A DNA stretch of 64,000 nucleotides from Astrocystis sublimbata (taxonomy: Eukaryota > Ascomycota > Sordariomycetes > Xylariales > Xylariaceae), in assembly GCA_022453515.1 (NCBI GenBank), contig JAJNNY010000038.1, positions 1-64,000 on the forward strand, written 5' to 3'. The translations under genes were made by a program, and so were the position numbers. Positions 44,330 to 56,871 of this stretch are shown piece after piece. Under the pieces are notes generated by a model. The model saw nothing but the letters and a program-made list of their open reading frames with translations, was not told the DNA's origin and did no database searches. The first letter of the stretch is position 1, and each line of letters starts with the position of its first letter.

Positions 44330-47317
44330 ATGCCCAGTAAGCATCCCGCTGCCCTAGTCTCAGTCCCGTTATATCATCTATGCATGTCCCTCCATACCTG
44401 CCTGCTTCATTGTTCTACCTCCCACGTCGAACCTCGGCCCTCCCGCTGTCACTGCGAGCACACGACAACTGCCCCGAACGACCACCTCGCGAAATAAAAG
44501 CCGATTTGTTGTCCCGTACCACCATAACGCACAACGCACAACGCACAGTCCGCCATATGTATCCACGAAGAGGCAGATAATATATCACTGCGAACGACCA
44601 AGATCTCGAAGCGCACTGGAATGAGCAAGAATCGTACTCCATATGGCATATATGAGCAGCGGAAGAAGCGCCACGCTCGGGCCGTCTTCGAAGCCGCAAG
44701 ACGATCGGACAATCCGGGTTGGCAGTTTGCAAGCGTGATTTCGGGGGTCTGGGGTCTGGGGTCATACAATTGGTCGGCTACTGCCCGCCAGCACTGTTGT
44801 ATTCGACTAGGTACCCTGATCCATTTGGAGACCTGCACACAATTGCTTGATTGTTGCTTGAATGAGAGCTGAGAGTGTGCCGCGAACATGCTGGTGCTAA
44901 TGGCTCTTTCTAGACTCATTTGAAGATCAATGGATCAATGAGCAGACAGCGTAAGTCCATGCATACCTATCGTTTCCAGGCATCAACCCTAACTGTGGCA
45001 GAACTGCCAATGTTTCCGAGCTCGACGACACCACCGTCACGGTTGATGCAGCTTACTATCTTCAGCTCTTCCTTGCCAATGCTCCTTACCAAGAACCCCT
45101 CCTACCCGCACTGGGAGGATTGACAGGCATTCAGTCCCACATTGAGAGTGATTTGGACAGCTGGAAATCAAACAATACAACACCTTTCTTTGTATTTAAT
45201 GGACAGTCTGTCGTGGGATCTGACGAAATTACGATCCAGCAAGGTCTACGGGCTATTGCGGGGACGGACGAGGCATGGAGCTTGTACTTCCAGAGTCAGG
45301 CGAATGAAGCTGTCTCTGCCTTTGGTACCCATAAAGGTACGTGGGACACTATGTATATCTCGCTGTCGCAGGAGTCAACTGATATGGCGCAGGGGCATAC
45401 CTGGTGCAAAACTTGTATCCTCTTCTTCAAAGCATTCTGAACCGCCGAGGACTGTACTTCAAGGTAGCGCCTGTCAATGCCGCCGCACAGGTAAGCAGGG
45501 GAATTCCTTCTTCAGTGAAGCCGCTGACCGTTGAAAGCTTGCCTATCTCGATATGAGCAATTCCAGTCAATCATCTGCCATCATGGGCTCCCAGGAGCTT
45601 CTGTTGTATCCGATCCAAGACCTCGTGATACGGTGGATTGAATGGGAGAACGGCACATTTGGCTGCTTTCAAAAGAAGACCATGATTAAGAATCTAGGGG
45701 TGTCTGAGGCGATGTTTATAGATGCGTTCCTCATGACTGGAACAAATTTCCTGCCCGGTTTCCCCCCTCTCAAGGAAGCCAGCATTACGCCTCGCCAACC
45801 ATCGACTGTACAAGACGCTGTCAATCTTCTACGGACCTCTGAGAAGTCTGTCGCCAATGCTTGCAACTCATTCAGCGACATTCTAAGCAAGAGGGATCCA
45901 ACTTGGCTGCAGAAATATCGAAGGGCGAGAATGAGTGTCAATCATTTTACGTACATCGACGAGACGGGCGAGATCAAGGTACATAACCCCGACACTTTGA
46001 CTCATGACAACTGGGAGTACCTTGGTTATCGACTTCCAGAGGAGCTCTACCATTATCTCGACCGTGGCCTCATTGGTGCTCGTTTGCCAAGTTGGATTTC
46101 CCATGGCAAGATAGTTGTTTATCCCACGCTTGATGGGGTTGGGCCAGCTGAGTACCGAAACCTCGTCACCAATCAGTTAATGAGCTTCAGACAACTAGCC
46201 ATCTTCCTCGTGCTTCCAAGAATGAACAGAGGAATCCAGTACAAGCCCATCATTGTCCGAGTTTGGTACGACGACCGGTACTCTCACCAAATAGAATACC
46301 GCCCTCAAGATCCTCAAGCTACTAAATGTATTCAGCAAGCACATGGTTGGGATGTCAAGCAGGATTCCGTCGACAAGCTTTTCCCCAACGCAAAACATGG
46401 GTCTGTGTTGTTCGAAGTCACGGCCTTGAAGAATCCACAGTTTTCCGAATCTACGGTTCTAAAAGGAAAGACGAGAAACATCACATCTAGCAACTTGCTA
46501 TTGTCGATTACCATCTGGCGCTATCTGCATCTGCGGGGTTACACCACTGACAACCATCGTCTAACTCCTTGGGGAGAGGCACTAGCTACCTCACTTGAAG
46601 CACTCGAGTCAACTGTGGAGGACCATCCCAAGGTCCCTGGCCTATTCGAAGCGGTTCTTCTTGCATATGAGCTAATCCGCCTCGACATTCTCAACGTTCG
46701 TCATAGCCACCCAGAACTCAATGGACTGCCGATGAATGGTAGCAACGATGATAAAGTTAGCTTGCTACTTATCAGCCGCTGCGCACTCTTGCTGAAGCTG
46801 CGCCATCAAGCTAATGGTTACACCGGCCCACTGAGCAAGAATTTCTTGTGCTTTCGTTCACTCACTTCATCGGTTCGCGAGGCTGGTCGCGACCTGTTTG
46901 AAGCGATTGTGGCATCGTTATTTCTCTATGCACAGGCAGAGCGTGGGCGAGACGATTATCTTCACATCGGCCAAAGGTGAGTAGTTCCGAAAATAAGCAG
47001 GAGTATATGGCTATCGGTCTAATTATATTTGCAGCTTGCCATTCTTGACAGACACAGATGTGGCGCTAGGGATTGCTACCAAAACGCTTCTAGACGACAT
47101 CGGCCCAGATGACACTCCGGCCCAAAAACTTGCAAAGAAGAAGGATTTCCCAAGCAAATTCGTACCTTTTGCAACCCATTTTCACGAAGACCTGGAAATT
47201 GCCTGCGATTTTTTTGATGCCCTCCATGCGGGTGTCAAGACTCTGACCAGCGAGATGTCTGCTGCGGACAAGACTGTATGGGAAACAGCATCCGCGTACC
47301 TTCAACTCCGACGATGA
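44330..47317 (+). CDS. MKT1: Mkt1 post-transcriptional regulator (XPG/FEN-like fold)
   Basis: Six exons: 44330-44336, 44914-44950, 45002-45336, 45393-45490, 45538-46976 and 47035-47317; 732 aa. The start MPNSFEDQWINEQTA is built from a 7-nt first exon, a 577-nt intron and a 37-nt second exon, matching the usual '..WINEQTA' N-terminus. The XPG-N-like part (VDAAYYLQLFLANAPYQEPL, HIESDLDSWKSNNTTPFFVF), XPG-I-like part (IMGSQELLLYPI) and Mkt1 C-terminal domain (LPMNGSNDDKVSLLLISRCA, AGVKTLTSEMSAADK) are all present. In yeast Mkt1 with the ataxin-2-like Pbp1 promotes translation of specific mRNAs on polysomes, and the nuclease centre is degenerate. Here the residues just before IMGSQE (SNSSQSSA) lack acidic groups. 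Confidence 0.92.
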
Positions 47318-48601
47318 ACGGCCTAATTTTGGGCAAAGGGTCCAGAACCTGATTTGTATCAATCTAATCATAACGAAGTGCAGCTTATGTTTCGAACATA
47401 TCTTACCTTCTAGGCTTCACATATAGCTACAAGCTATGACGTGAGAGTTGGTGTATGGATTATCTGCGCCTGAAGCGATGGTTCTAAGCGCTGGCAGGCG
47501 TACACCGTGCATTTAGCGTTTGTCTATGCCATCGCGGTATAATCATCTGCCGCAATCTCTATCGGATAGTATCGTTCCAATGACTTTGCAGGGCGTTACG
47601 AAGCACTAAAATGAGAAACTCTCGCTTCCTTACATGTAAATGTGGCTACCCAATCGTAAAACGCTATCACTATTTACATAGGTTAGGATGTGCCAACTAA
47701 GTAGGGCGTATCATTGAAACTAAGAAAGGCGATACACGCCTAAAAATGACCGAATATATCAATGCAACTGTCTAAATGTACTCGATGCAAATCAGTGTTT
47801 ATGATAAACTTAAGACAATATATGAATTAAACTGTTAAGGCTGTACATATACTAGCTGCTGGTACCTAGCATAGGGTATAAAGAATAAAGAATTAAAAGA
47901 TTCAACATCCCTCTAGTAACTAGGATTTCGCTTAATCATGTAATAACTATCACATAACTAATAAGCTGCTTTAAAATAAGATCTTTTAAATCAGATAAAA
48001 AGCAGTAGTAGTTAAAGAAAAGATAAGAATATCTAGTGGAATAATAGACAATGTTTTATTTCGAAGCGTATAGTCATTTAATTTTCACACTACGGGCCTA
48101 GATAACCTTAAATGGGTAGCTGATGGGGAGGAAATAGCGGCTGTTCCCCTTTCTGGTCACTGGGTTCGTCATTGGATTTTGAGATCAAGTCAACGGTGCC
48201 ATTTTGGCTTATGAGAGTCTGACATGGCAACGAAGATACTGTATCGGCTTCGCTATTTTAGACAACATGACACTATATGGGTACATATCGCAATGTTACC
48301 ATCCTCACGGTGACACCTACGCCCCAAGTAGCCGCATTGGTGCCGCACATAGCACGATCGACTACGATCGAGGAAGTAGCCACAGTTTGGTACCACGGTG
48401 TGGTCTCCTGCTCACTCTGGACTCTCGTTATATGGGGTGAGCGACACATCGGGAGTAATATGACTACACCTTGCCTTCTCACCTTGAATATAAATGGCGC
48501 CATATGGCGCCGCCTGGAGCTTGTGTTCTGTTCATTTCTTGAGCTGAGGTTTTGCGTCAACCAGTATGGGAACTGCGGAGAGTGGCTAAAAGGCGCCGCA
48601 C
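47318..48601. other. Tail-to-tail spacer with AT-rich island
   Basis: 1.28 kb with no supported gene. The segment 47740-48070 is markedly richer in A/T than the rest of the window. An open frame pair at 48270-48630 shows no family signature. Confidence 0.5.
47740..48070. other. AT-rich island, possible RIP-mutated relic
   Basis: A run of about 330 bp rich in TAA, TTA and AAATAA words with few CpG and no open frame, sharply different from its flanks. In Pezizomycotina such patches are often repeats mutated by repeat-induced point mutation. No transposon domain can be read. Confidence 0.45.
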
Positions 48602-50439
48602 CTAGTTTTCCTCACTGCGTGCCAAGGTAGAGTGCAGTTTGTGCTGCTTCATGAATGAGACACTGATCACGGCCAACGTGGCCAGTCCCAGCAAAGTGAA
48701 CCATACGCTCCGAAAGGCCTCTTGAAAAGACACTACGACACCATCGTGCCAACCTGCAGGGAGGTGGTTTATCTCACTTATGTCGTCCCTGATCCGTTTG
48801 ATTTCCTCAGCTGCACCCGGAAGGTCCCCGAAACGTTCCCACAAGTTGCTTTTGAGCACATTCTGGTATATCGTCGAGCCAACCGTTATCCCAACCGTAC
48901 TCCCAATAGACCGGAATGCATACGTCGCTGACGTGATGGGTGCTTGGTGAGAGTGTTCCACGGATGCGAGACATGCAAGCAGCGTGGTAGTAAGCATTGC
49001 CCCTTGACCAGAACCAAGCAAGAAGAAAACAACCCTCATAGACCACATGGGGGAATGGTGGTTCAGGCTACTCAATACGATGGAAGCAATAAGCTGCAGA
49101 GACACCGCTATTATCCCCAATCCCACGTAACGTCCCGTCTTTTGCATGATGAAGCCTGAACCGACCGAGCAGATGCATACCCCGAGTGGTGCAAAAACCA
49201 AAACTAACCCGGCCTGGGCTGAGCTGACACCGAATGTTTGTAAATAGAGGGGGATATAGAATAGAGCCTGGAACTGGACCATGCAACACAGTAGATTGGT
49301 CACTACAATCGCTAGAGTTAGTAATTGTCCTTTACAGTAGGGAATTGTTCTTGAAACGGGGTTTGCAAGCATAGATACCTGTAAAGGCAATTTATGCCTC
49401 CGAGAATTGCCAGCTGGGGGGTAAGTGACTCCAGGGAACACATACAGCACGCCGCAAACACGGTCCTATTCGCCAAAAGGCGCACCGGGATAATCGGTTG
49501 CGAAACACGGGACTCCCATACGACGAAGAATACCAGCGCCACTAGCGAGAGAGGTAATATGGTGAGAGGGAGCGGATGTGTCCAAGGCACGATGTTCCCG
49601 CCGGCGTTTAGGCCCAGGAGTAGCGAAACCAGGAAGGTGACAAGTGAAAAGACACCCGTGAAATCGATGCGCCGGAGACGCGACTTCTCCGAGGTCTTCG
49701 GAGGTATGCGGACAAGATAACCAACCAACACAGCAGAGACGAGGACAGGAGGGACCTGCACGAGAAATGCCAGCCGCCAGCCCCACCTTGAGTAGTCGTT
49801 GATGAGGCCGCCGAAAACGCCTCCGAGCATGGCACCAGAGCCGTAGCAGATATTGCCGATTCCTTGAATAACACCGCGCTTTCTCAGGGGTACGAGATCA
49901 GTGCCGAGAAACGTAGCGATGGTCATCAAACCGCCACCGCCAATACCTGCAATAACCCGGCCGAGAATCATGATTTGGGAACTCTGGGCGAGGCCGCAGA
50001 TCAGGTTCCCCGCGGCGAAGAAAATGTTGCTGAAGATCAGTCCGGGGCCCCGGCCGAAGATGTCGGTCATTCTGCCCGAAATGGGCTGGCAGGCAGCGTT
50101 TGCGATGAGGTAGGCGGTCGCCAACCAGGGCAGAAGACTCAATGATTGAAACTCGCTGGAGATGGGGGCGGATAGTGTGGCAATGATGCTAGAGTCGACG
50201 GCGCCGAGAAAAACGCCAACCCAGCAGGTGCCCATGATTGTGAAAAGCTTAGCACCCGTGACCTCTTCGACGATGACCGTCTGTTCGTCAGTCCCATTGC
50301 TGCTGCCGCCGGAGTGTGCTTCACCATCGAGCAAGGGGCTAGTCACATTCGCCCTGCCGGGTAGCAAGGGTGTCTGTTCATCGCTGAGTTGACTTTGGTC
50401 ACCAGCCGGCCCCCGGGGCATATCATTCTGGGGTGGCAT
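48602..50439 (-). CDS. MFS transporter, Fnx1/Vba-like vacuolar amino-acid permease
   Basis: Two exons, 50439-49446 and 49311-48602, give 567 aa with about 14 predicted helices. Signature A of the drug:H+ antiporter-2 group is present (SGRMTDIFGRGPGL), as are GRVIAGIGGGGLMTIATFLG and the fifth-helix motif (YGSGAMLGGVFGGLINDYSR). The cytosolic N-terminus contains EQTPLLPG, an acidic-dileucine-type motif seen in S. pombe Fnx1 and related vacuolar amino-acid importers, so vacuolar uptake of amino acids is the likely role; drug export is an alternative. Splicing T|CG at the intron gives VFAACSIVVTNLLCCMVQ. The acceptor follows ACTAACTCTAG, where the branch-like ACTAAC is unusually close to the AG. 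A longer frame to 50703 exists, but Met at 50439 is preferred. Confidence 0.88.
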
Positions 50440-52540
50440 CGCGATAGATTTCAAGGAAAAGTGAGATTGTCGAAGGTGAAGTTTAAGCAGCAGCCTGGGC
50501 ACATCTGCAAGGCCCTCTTTCCACCGTCGAGTAACAACCCCGTCTGGGCCGAAAAATGAAAGCAGGCGAGTAGCTCTGGGCAGTAGGTAATGAGTCAGCC
50601 GAGTTTGGTGGTTATGGACACGAAATATGCAAACCGCAGGTGGGAGCGGCCGAGAGGAGAGGGTCTCGAGGGTCTTTTGTATGCCGGCAGATCGTCGGCC
50701 CAAAGTAGAAAGATGTGAGGGACCGAGACGGTGCCGATCTCTTGATCACGACATGCGCTATCGCCAGGCGTTCAAAGCTGACCGACGAGGCGATGGCGGC
50801 GGAAACCGATAGTCTTAGCGAGGTCATGTGAAAAACGGATGGCGATACCTGAGCCTATGACTACCCCTAAACTTGCCATGTTTTTGCTATATCGCCTCCA
50901 ACCTTATGGTACAAATAAGTACTAAGTAGGTAGTGGGGGCAGGATGGCCGATTCCATCCGCTATTCTTGCGCCTCTGACCGATAAGGCAGCCCGCGACCA
51001 CAGGGTGGCTCAGGCTGGTCTGGTCTGTACCTACATAAGGTAGAGGCTGTTTGAGGCGTGACGACGGACGCCTAACAAATATCTTCAGCAAATATACTAA
51101 CAAAACAGCTCCTGGAGCTCTCCATGTATAGGTGAGTAAGCTAAGAAGTACCTTGATAGGTAGTTTGTTGTTCGGCAGACCTGCGTTGGAACGGATCATG
51201 GATGTATCGGTATGGGTATGGAGCGTCACTTACAAAGGTTTTACACTTACATCCAATGATATTAGGTAAGTACCTACCTAAGTACCTAAGGTACCACCTG
51301 GGCATGCAATGGAAGGAAGGTTGTTCTCACTTGAATTCTAGCTAGGCCTAGTTGGTCGAGTGACTTGAGAGGCAGCAACTTGGATGAGCGCTAGCTTGCG
51401 TCATTAGACCCTTTTCTGCTGAACTAGGATACGTCACTCGCGGCGATGCAGCTGGTTGGCAAGGGGATAGACACCGTGGACCTCAGCTACTCTGGAGGTT
51501 ACCTACGTGTAAGACCTACATGTACGAATTTACACTTCATGTACATACCTACTACTATGTACATTCATTGCAAAATATCTTCTCTGGTGCGCCAAGTCGA
51601 GTTCGATAAGCATACCTAGTACGAACAGAACAATTGGTGTGAGACAACTTCGACATCCATATAATGATGTATTTAAATATTCGAATTAGGGGTTGTGCAA
51701 GTGCATCAATAGCACGGTGGACATTGGTGGTTGAGGTTTCAGCCGGTTCAGCTCGAGGTCGCTATGTCAGTGGCCAGAGCAACGGTGGCTTAGCGCCGAT
51801 TAGTTGCCGTTCCGGATGGCTGAGCCCTTGCGGCTGGGGGGCCTTTGGCCTGCCTCGCCTGCCTGGCACCTGGGCCAGCCAAAGTCTCGGCGCGCAACCG
51901 TCGAAACAAGTGCTCACTCGTGTGTTCTTTGGCCGCAAAAGGACGGGGTTTGCACGGGCACCGGTTACGCATGTGCCCGAGTGCCCCATCATCCATCCAT
52001 CATCCATCATCCGCCCAACTCAGCCAATTTTACCGTCAAATAACAAACTAACACCTCACCAAGCTGACGAGTCTTTCCATCCTCATTTTTCGACTCTCTC
52101 CCTCTCGCTTTCTATCTATCTATCTATCTACGAGTATCTATCTCTCTCCCTCCGTCTTCTGTCGTTTTCGGTTCCCGAGTCTGCAGCGCTCCCCCCTTCC
52201 CGAGCAGCACGTGGCGTTTTCTCTCGCTCAGCCTCACGTCCCTCTTGGCAACCCTTCGACAGCAGACAACATCTGAGACAGAGGTTGCGTGGCTCCAAGA
52301 CAGCCGAAACCGTCCACCTTGCTGTGCTTGTCACCAAACACCACCCGCCTTCGTCCATCGTCCATTGCCTGTCGCCTGTCGTCTGTCGCCTGTCGTCTAC
52401 CATCCACCATCGACCATCATTCCGCGTCGGACTACGCTCGAGCACGCTTTACCCGCCGTCGGCGCGTCTGCCCAAGTCGAGGCACACTTGCCGCTCGCTT
52501 CGCGCACAGGTGGAGACATACGATATAGCTCGCCAGCATC
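50440..52540. promoter_or_regulatory. 2.1-kb divergent region, MFS / MARVEL gene
   Basis: No gene supported. It has TAGGTACCTACCTA words near 51265-51295 and a pyrimidine-rich leader at 52060-52400 that includes a (TCTA) microsatellite. Frames at 51664-52575 arise from the CT-rich leader and are not called. Confidence 0.5.
52111..52130. repeat. TCTA microsatellite
   Basis: Five contiguous TCTA units within the pyrimidine-rich upstream leader of the MARVEL-type gene. On the minus strand it reads as repeated GATA. Confidence 0.85.
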
Positions 52541-53553
52541 ATGTCGTTGGGCGAGAAGCTGAACATCAACCCTAACAGGGTGCCTAACTTGAAGGGAGCC
52601 CTGCATCTTTTCCAGCTCATTTTGGCTTTGACCATATTCATCCTCGAGATCATACTTTTCAGAGCAGAAGACTCCAAAATCGTGGGCAACAATGGGTGGC
52701 CGTTTGGACTGGTGAGTGGGAAACCCCAATCCGCAGGTGCCGCGCCATCGTTGCCGCTAACCGGACACTCTTCTCTCGGCAGTGCTTTCTGTCTATTCCA
52801 GCCTGGGTCTATCTAGCCTTGTCGCCCCGGTATGAACGGACACGACGAATCGCCAACCCCAATGTCATGCTGGTGACGGACTCGATTTTCGCCATCTTCT
52901 GGCTATCTGCGTTCGCCAGCCAGGCTGCATACAACACTGCCAATCTGTGTGGCAAGGCCTGTAACATAAGCAAGGCCATTGTCGGCGTCGCCTTCTTCGA
53001 GCTGTGAGAAGATTCATAACAAAGAAATACGAGATCCCCCACTAGTGCTGACATTCCGCGCAGGTTCGCCTGGATCCTGTCCACCCTAGTAAGCGCCTAC
53101 ACGCTGCGGTACTACCAACAAAATGGAGATTTACCTGGCTACGAGAAGATCGGGAACAGCCAGAACATCGACCCCGACAAGGCCGCATTCTCCATGGCAC
53201 CTCACGACGAAGAGGCCTACGCCCCCATCAACATGGATGATCATCACGACGATGCCCACGACGAGTACAATAGCCGGCCCTACGACGCCGACTCGTACGG
53301 CTCCCGTCCCGTCTACGAGGCTGAGTCGTCGTATACACCCCACCATACCTCATCTCCCGCGCCGCATGAAAACCCCTTCGACAACAGCTACCGAACCCAC
53401 AGCTCGGCATCACCTAACCCAGGCCCCTTCGCGGATCCATACGCGGCGCCTTCGGGCGGACCAAAGATATATGCCCCAGCGGCTGCTGACGACTATGACG
53501 ATGGGCGGCCGGTGCAGTTTCCTAGCGCCAACTACGACAGGACCCTGCATTAA
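52541..53553 (+). CDS. Four-helix MARVEL-type membrane protein
   Basis: Three exons, 52541-52711, 52783-53003 and 53064-53553, give 293 aa. Helices: HLFQLILALTIFILEIILF (~22-41), LSIPAWVYLAL (~59-72), DSIFAIFWLSAFASQA (~88-108) and IVGVAFFELLFAWILSTL (~123-143). This is the MARVEL topology found in fungal plasma-membrane and vesicle proteins. A long hydrophilic tail follows (residues ~150-293), rich in Asp, His, Tyr, Pro and Ser, with repeated YDADSYGSRP and NPFDNSY-type motifs; NPF is an endocytic EH-domain ligand. A role in membrane domains or trafficking is inferred; no enzyme motif is present. It ends tail to tail with NOP16. Confidence 0.87.
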
Positions 53554-54121
53554 GCACTCAATCCTCCAACAGACAGATAATGCGGGGCGTTTTATGGTGG
53601 CGGCACCGGCTGCAAACCAGATGGTGCATGTTTGTAGTGTGCAGTCGTCTGTTTGGCTACGCAGCGGGTTGACGACCACAGGACAACTGTAGATATTGGT
53701 TGTCTTCTGCTTTTATTGGAAGTCATAGGTATGGTCGGTGTTCTGGACGTTGCTCTTATAAACTCGGATGATACCAGAGTAGTGTGCGTCGCTTTCTATG
53801 CGCAAGTCAGCATTTACATCACGGAACGATTTCAGTCTTGCTTTTACGGTTAGGGTCTATCATGATATTACGGTTACGGAACCTCGTAACCTGTAAGAGG
53901 GCAGATATCTACGGATCTTGTGTGGGCAATTTGTGTTGGTGTTGCTGTCACACGAGCACACATAATGAGCGATAGATGAATAAACAGGTTGTTTTCTGGC
54001 TCATCGAAGTGGATGGAGATGAATTCTCGTTGCTGTAGCCCGCCAAACGCCGCCAACGCCGCCCGATGCGAGGTAATTTGGTTTCGATCTTGTAGCCAAC
54101 CGCCCCTTTCCTGCTACCAGT
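53554..54121. other. Tail-to-tail spacer, MARVEL gene / NOP16
   Basis: 568 bp of shared 3' flank. Nothing further recognised. Confidence 0.5.
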
Positions 54122-54946
54122 CTATGTAGAGCTCTTCTTTTGCATTTTCCGAATCCTCCTAGCGAGATCGGCGGCGGTCTGCTGCATTGGGTTCAGCTTG
54201 CGGTCGCGCGCCATGGCCCGCGTGTCGTCACCGTGGTGCTCTACAAGCGACTGCAGCCACTCAGCCTCACGCGAGCTCGCCGTCCGCGGCTTCTTCTCCA
54301 CGGGCCGGTTGGCCTCGCTCTCGAGCTGTCGGACGATGGCGTTCTGCTCCTCCTCGCCCTCGAACCCGCCCCATTCCTCGGCATCTTCTACGTCCTCTGC
54401 GGGATCGGCCTCCGAGTCCGTGTCCAGCTCGGCTAGGGGGTCGTTGAGAGGGTTGGCCCGCTTGTGCGCACCGCTAATGACGCGGATGATCTTGCCGTCT
54501 TCATCGCGCTCGACTTGCGTCTCGGTTGCGACGGGTCCCTTGGCCCCGTGGATGGAGAACGGGTTCTTCTTGCTGGCTGCCGTGGCTGCGGCCTTTGTGG
54601 AGGAGGAGAGGGAGGATCTAGATCGTGGTTTCTCAACGCCGCCCGTCGGGGCGCGGAGACGAGATACCAGGCCCAATCGGCGGTAGTTTTGCGTCGTCGT
54701 CTCGTTCTTGTTCCTGCGGGTTTGGCGATATTCGTCAGCCTAATGGCACGCAACTAGAGTGGGCATCGTATTACGCGCATGCAAACATATGACGTATGGC
54801 TGAACTGTAGGAATCAAGCATACATACCAGTTCCGGGCTACTATGCTGTTCCCCAACGGGTTCATCAACTTGGACCGATTCGACGAGGGTTGTCGGGTGG
54901 CGGGGCGCGATGAGCGCCTCTTGCGCTTCTGGAGCTCGCGACCCAT
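54122..54946 (-). CDS. NOP16: Ribosome biogenesis protein Nop16
   Basis: Two exons, 54946-54828 and 54713-54122, give 236 aa. The N-terminus MGRELQKRKRRSSRPATRQP and MNPLGNSIVARNW is followed after the intron by NKNETTTQNYRRLGLVSRLR, then TGGVEK. This order is diagnostic of Nop16, a nucleolar factor that binds pre-60S particles and is needed for 25S/5.8S rRNA maturation. The C-terminal part (EAEWLQSLVEHHGDD and KLNPMQQTAADLARRIRKMQ) also matches. An acidic stretch at ~125-150 is typical of the fungal proteins. The invariant Trp codon before NKNE is split by the intron (TG|G). Confidence 0.94.
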
Positions 54947-56847
54947 TGCGAGGCGAGGGTGTGATCCTCTTAAGACTGTGGCTTGGGATAGTTCAACCTC
55001 CTCTGGTTCAGAGCCCGCGAGACCTCTCTTGATTTTCTTGGCTGTCGCGTAGTTGTCCTGTCCTGGTCTTGGTGAGGCGGCTGATAAGTATGTATCTATC
55101 ACGATGCATGTATCAGCTCATCTTGTCTGCTTACCCAGGTAGGTAGTTGAAGGAGCGACCCAAATTTTTGGTAGATAAGATAAGATTAGATAACAGAGCA
55201 GACCCACCACTGTGCACTAGACAGACAGGCAAGGCTGGAGTCGAACACAGGTACCTACGTATGTACCACCTAAACCCTAGCCCGTGTCTGCCCCCTTAGG
55301 TTATGTACTTAAGTATCTACCTACCTAAGGGGAGGTATTTAGGTAGTCGAAAGTCTTATACAGTTCAGCTAAATTCCTCTCCAACACTCACTAAGTACTA
55401 AGTAGTGGCTCTGCTCTTCATCCATGTTCGCAGTCATGCTCACGAAAACCTCGGTTTTGGCTTGTTTCTACCAAGACAAGATTGTTCAATTTCTACACCT
55501 CCCCCCCCAATACGGGATAAGGACATGTAGTGGTTGCTAACTACCTCAGGTACCTACCTACCTAACATCGTCGACTTCTGGCTACGTTACCTCTCTTCTA
55601 TCCTACCATAATCTTGGGTTCGATGCAAGAAAGGTAACGTCAGGTGTTGAGCCTAATTATTATTATCTGTCAGCTATCTGTCCTGTTGTTACGTTTGATG
55701 TGAACACCCATTGGCACAATGGCTTGAGCAGCACCCCAAAATTGCGCGTTGTGGCTGATACCACGATTGACGAGTTCTCACCGGGATACTGAATCGATGC
55801 CGGGGCACACCCATTGTCTGGGATACGACATCGAGTAATGGATCAGCTGTGGTTTGGTCTAGGCATCGACGATCGACATGCTTGCTATCTAGGCGTGCCA
55901 ATTAAACGAAAGGCCAGTTACCAGTCGAGCCAGTCCCGCCAGTGTGACTGCTTGCCGCCCGTTCTGAGCTACCTATGGGCCTTTTGTTTAGCTACAGGGC
56001 TCTCAGACTTCATAAAGATATCTCAAATGGCACCGTTGAACTGCGTGCGGGCTCGGAATCCGCAGTCGCACAGAAAAAAAGCTAGATGTTCGTATCACGT
56101 TGTAAGTATCCCAGTGTCAGTCAGCCTTTGAACACTTTCAACCTCGACAACATGATCGTGGGACTACCGCTCAACGTGCACCCGTATTTTGATACTTAGC
56201 ACAAGGCCATCGACAGAAGCAGATGTTCTGTGTCTTGTGCATATAATAGTCTCTGTTATACACACCGCTGAAAGATTTGCCGAGACATATTTGATTAACA
56301 GAGCACTGATCTTCCTCAAGAGATAGTGCTCAACCCATCCTGTCGGGACCGACACTACTTACGCACACTGCTCAAGAATATCAGCTCAGCTTTGCCTTGT
56401 CTAGATTACGAGTAACCCCCGAATTCAAGGTGACAAATTGTGTACACGAGGCGACCACCTTTTGCGGTATCCGCAAGTATCTGCGATCAATATAGGAGAG
56501 GCGATCAATAATGATCATTAGCTAGGATCTGATCAAACTTCTCAACTAGGAATCTGACCCGATGCAGACGGTAGATACTCAGTCAAGCCTATCTTTCAAA
56601 GTTCACTTTGAAGGTGTCATCCCAACAAATCTTGCCTCAATGCACCTCTCCCCCCACCCCCGCCCCCGCCCCCCCAAAAGGCACGAAGGTGTCATGAAAG
56701 ACTTCAGAGTATGCGTTTCCTGCACATTGCCTACCAAGGTCACCAGAGTATCTATTGGAGCCAGTCTACTAATAGCATCCAACACCCATGTCAAATGTCG
56801 TCTCGAAGGTTGGGCTCGTGAAGCTGGAATTCTTTGGTGCTGCTTTG

Positions 56848-56871
56848 CCCCCCCCCCCCCCCCCCCCCCCC
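56848..56871. repeat. Poly-C tract, 24 nt
   Basis: An uninterrupted run of 24 C, preceded about 170 bp upstream by another C-rich stretch (56645-56676). The exact length may be uncertain because of sequencing slippage. Confidence 0.9.

Noticed and set aside
51664..52575. 303-codon plus-strand frame upstream of the MARVEL gene
   Set aside because: It runs through the pyrimidine-rich leader (LSLSLSIYLSIYEYLSLSLR is repeat-derived) and overlaps the true start in another frame.
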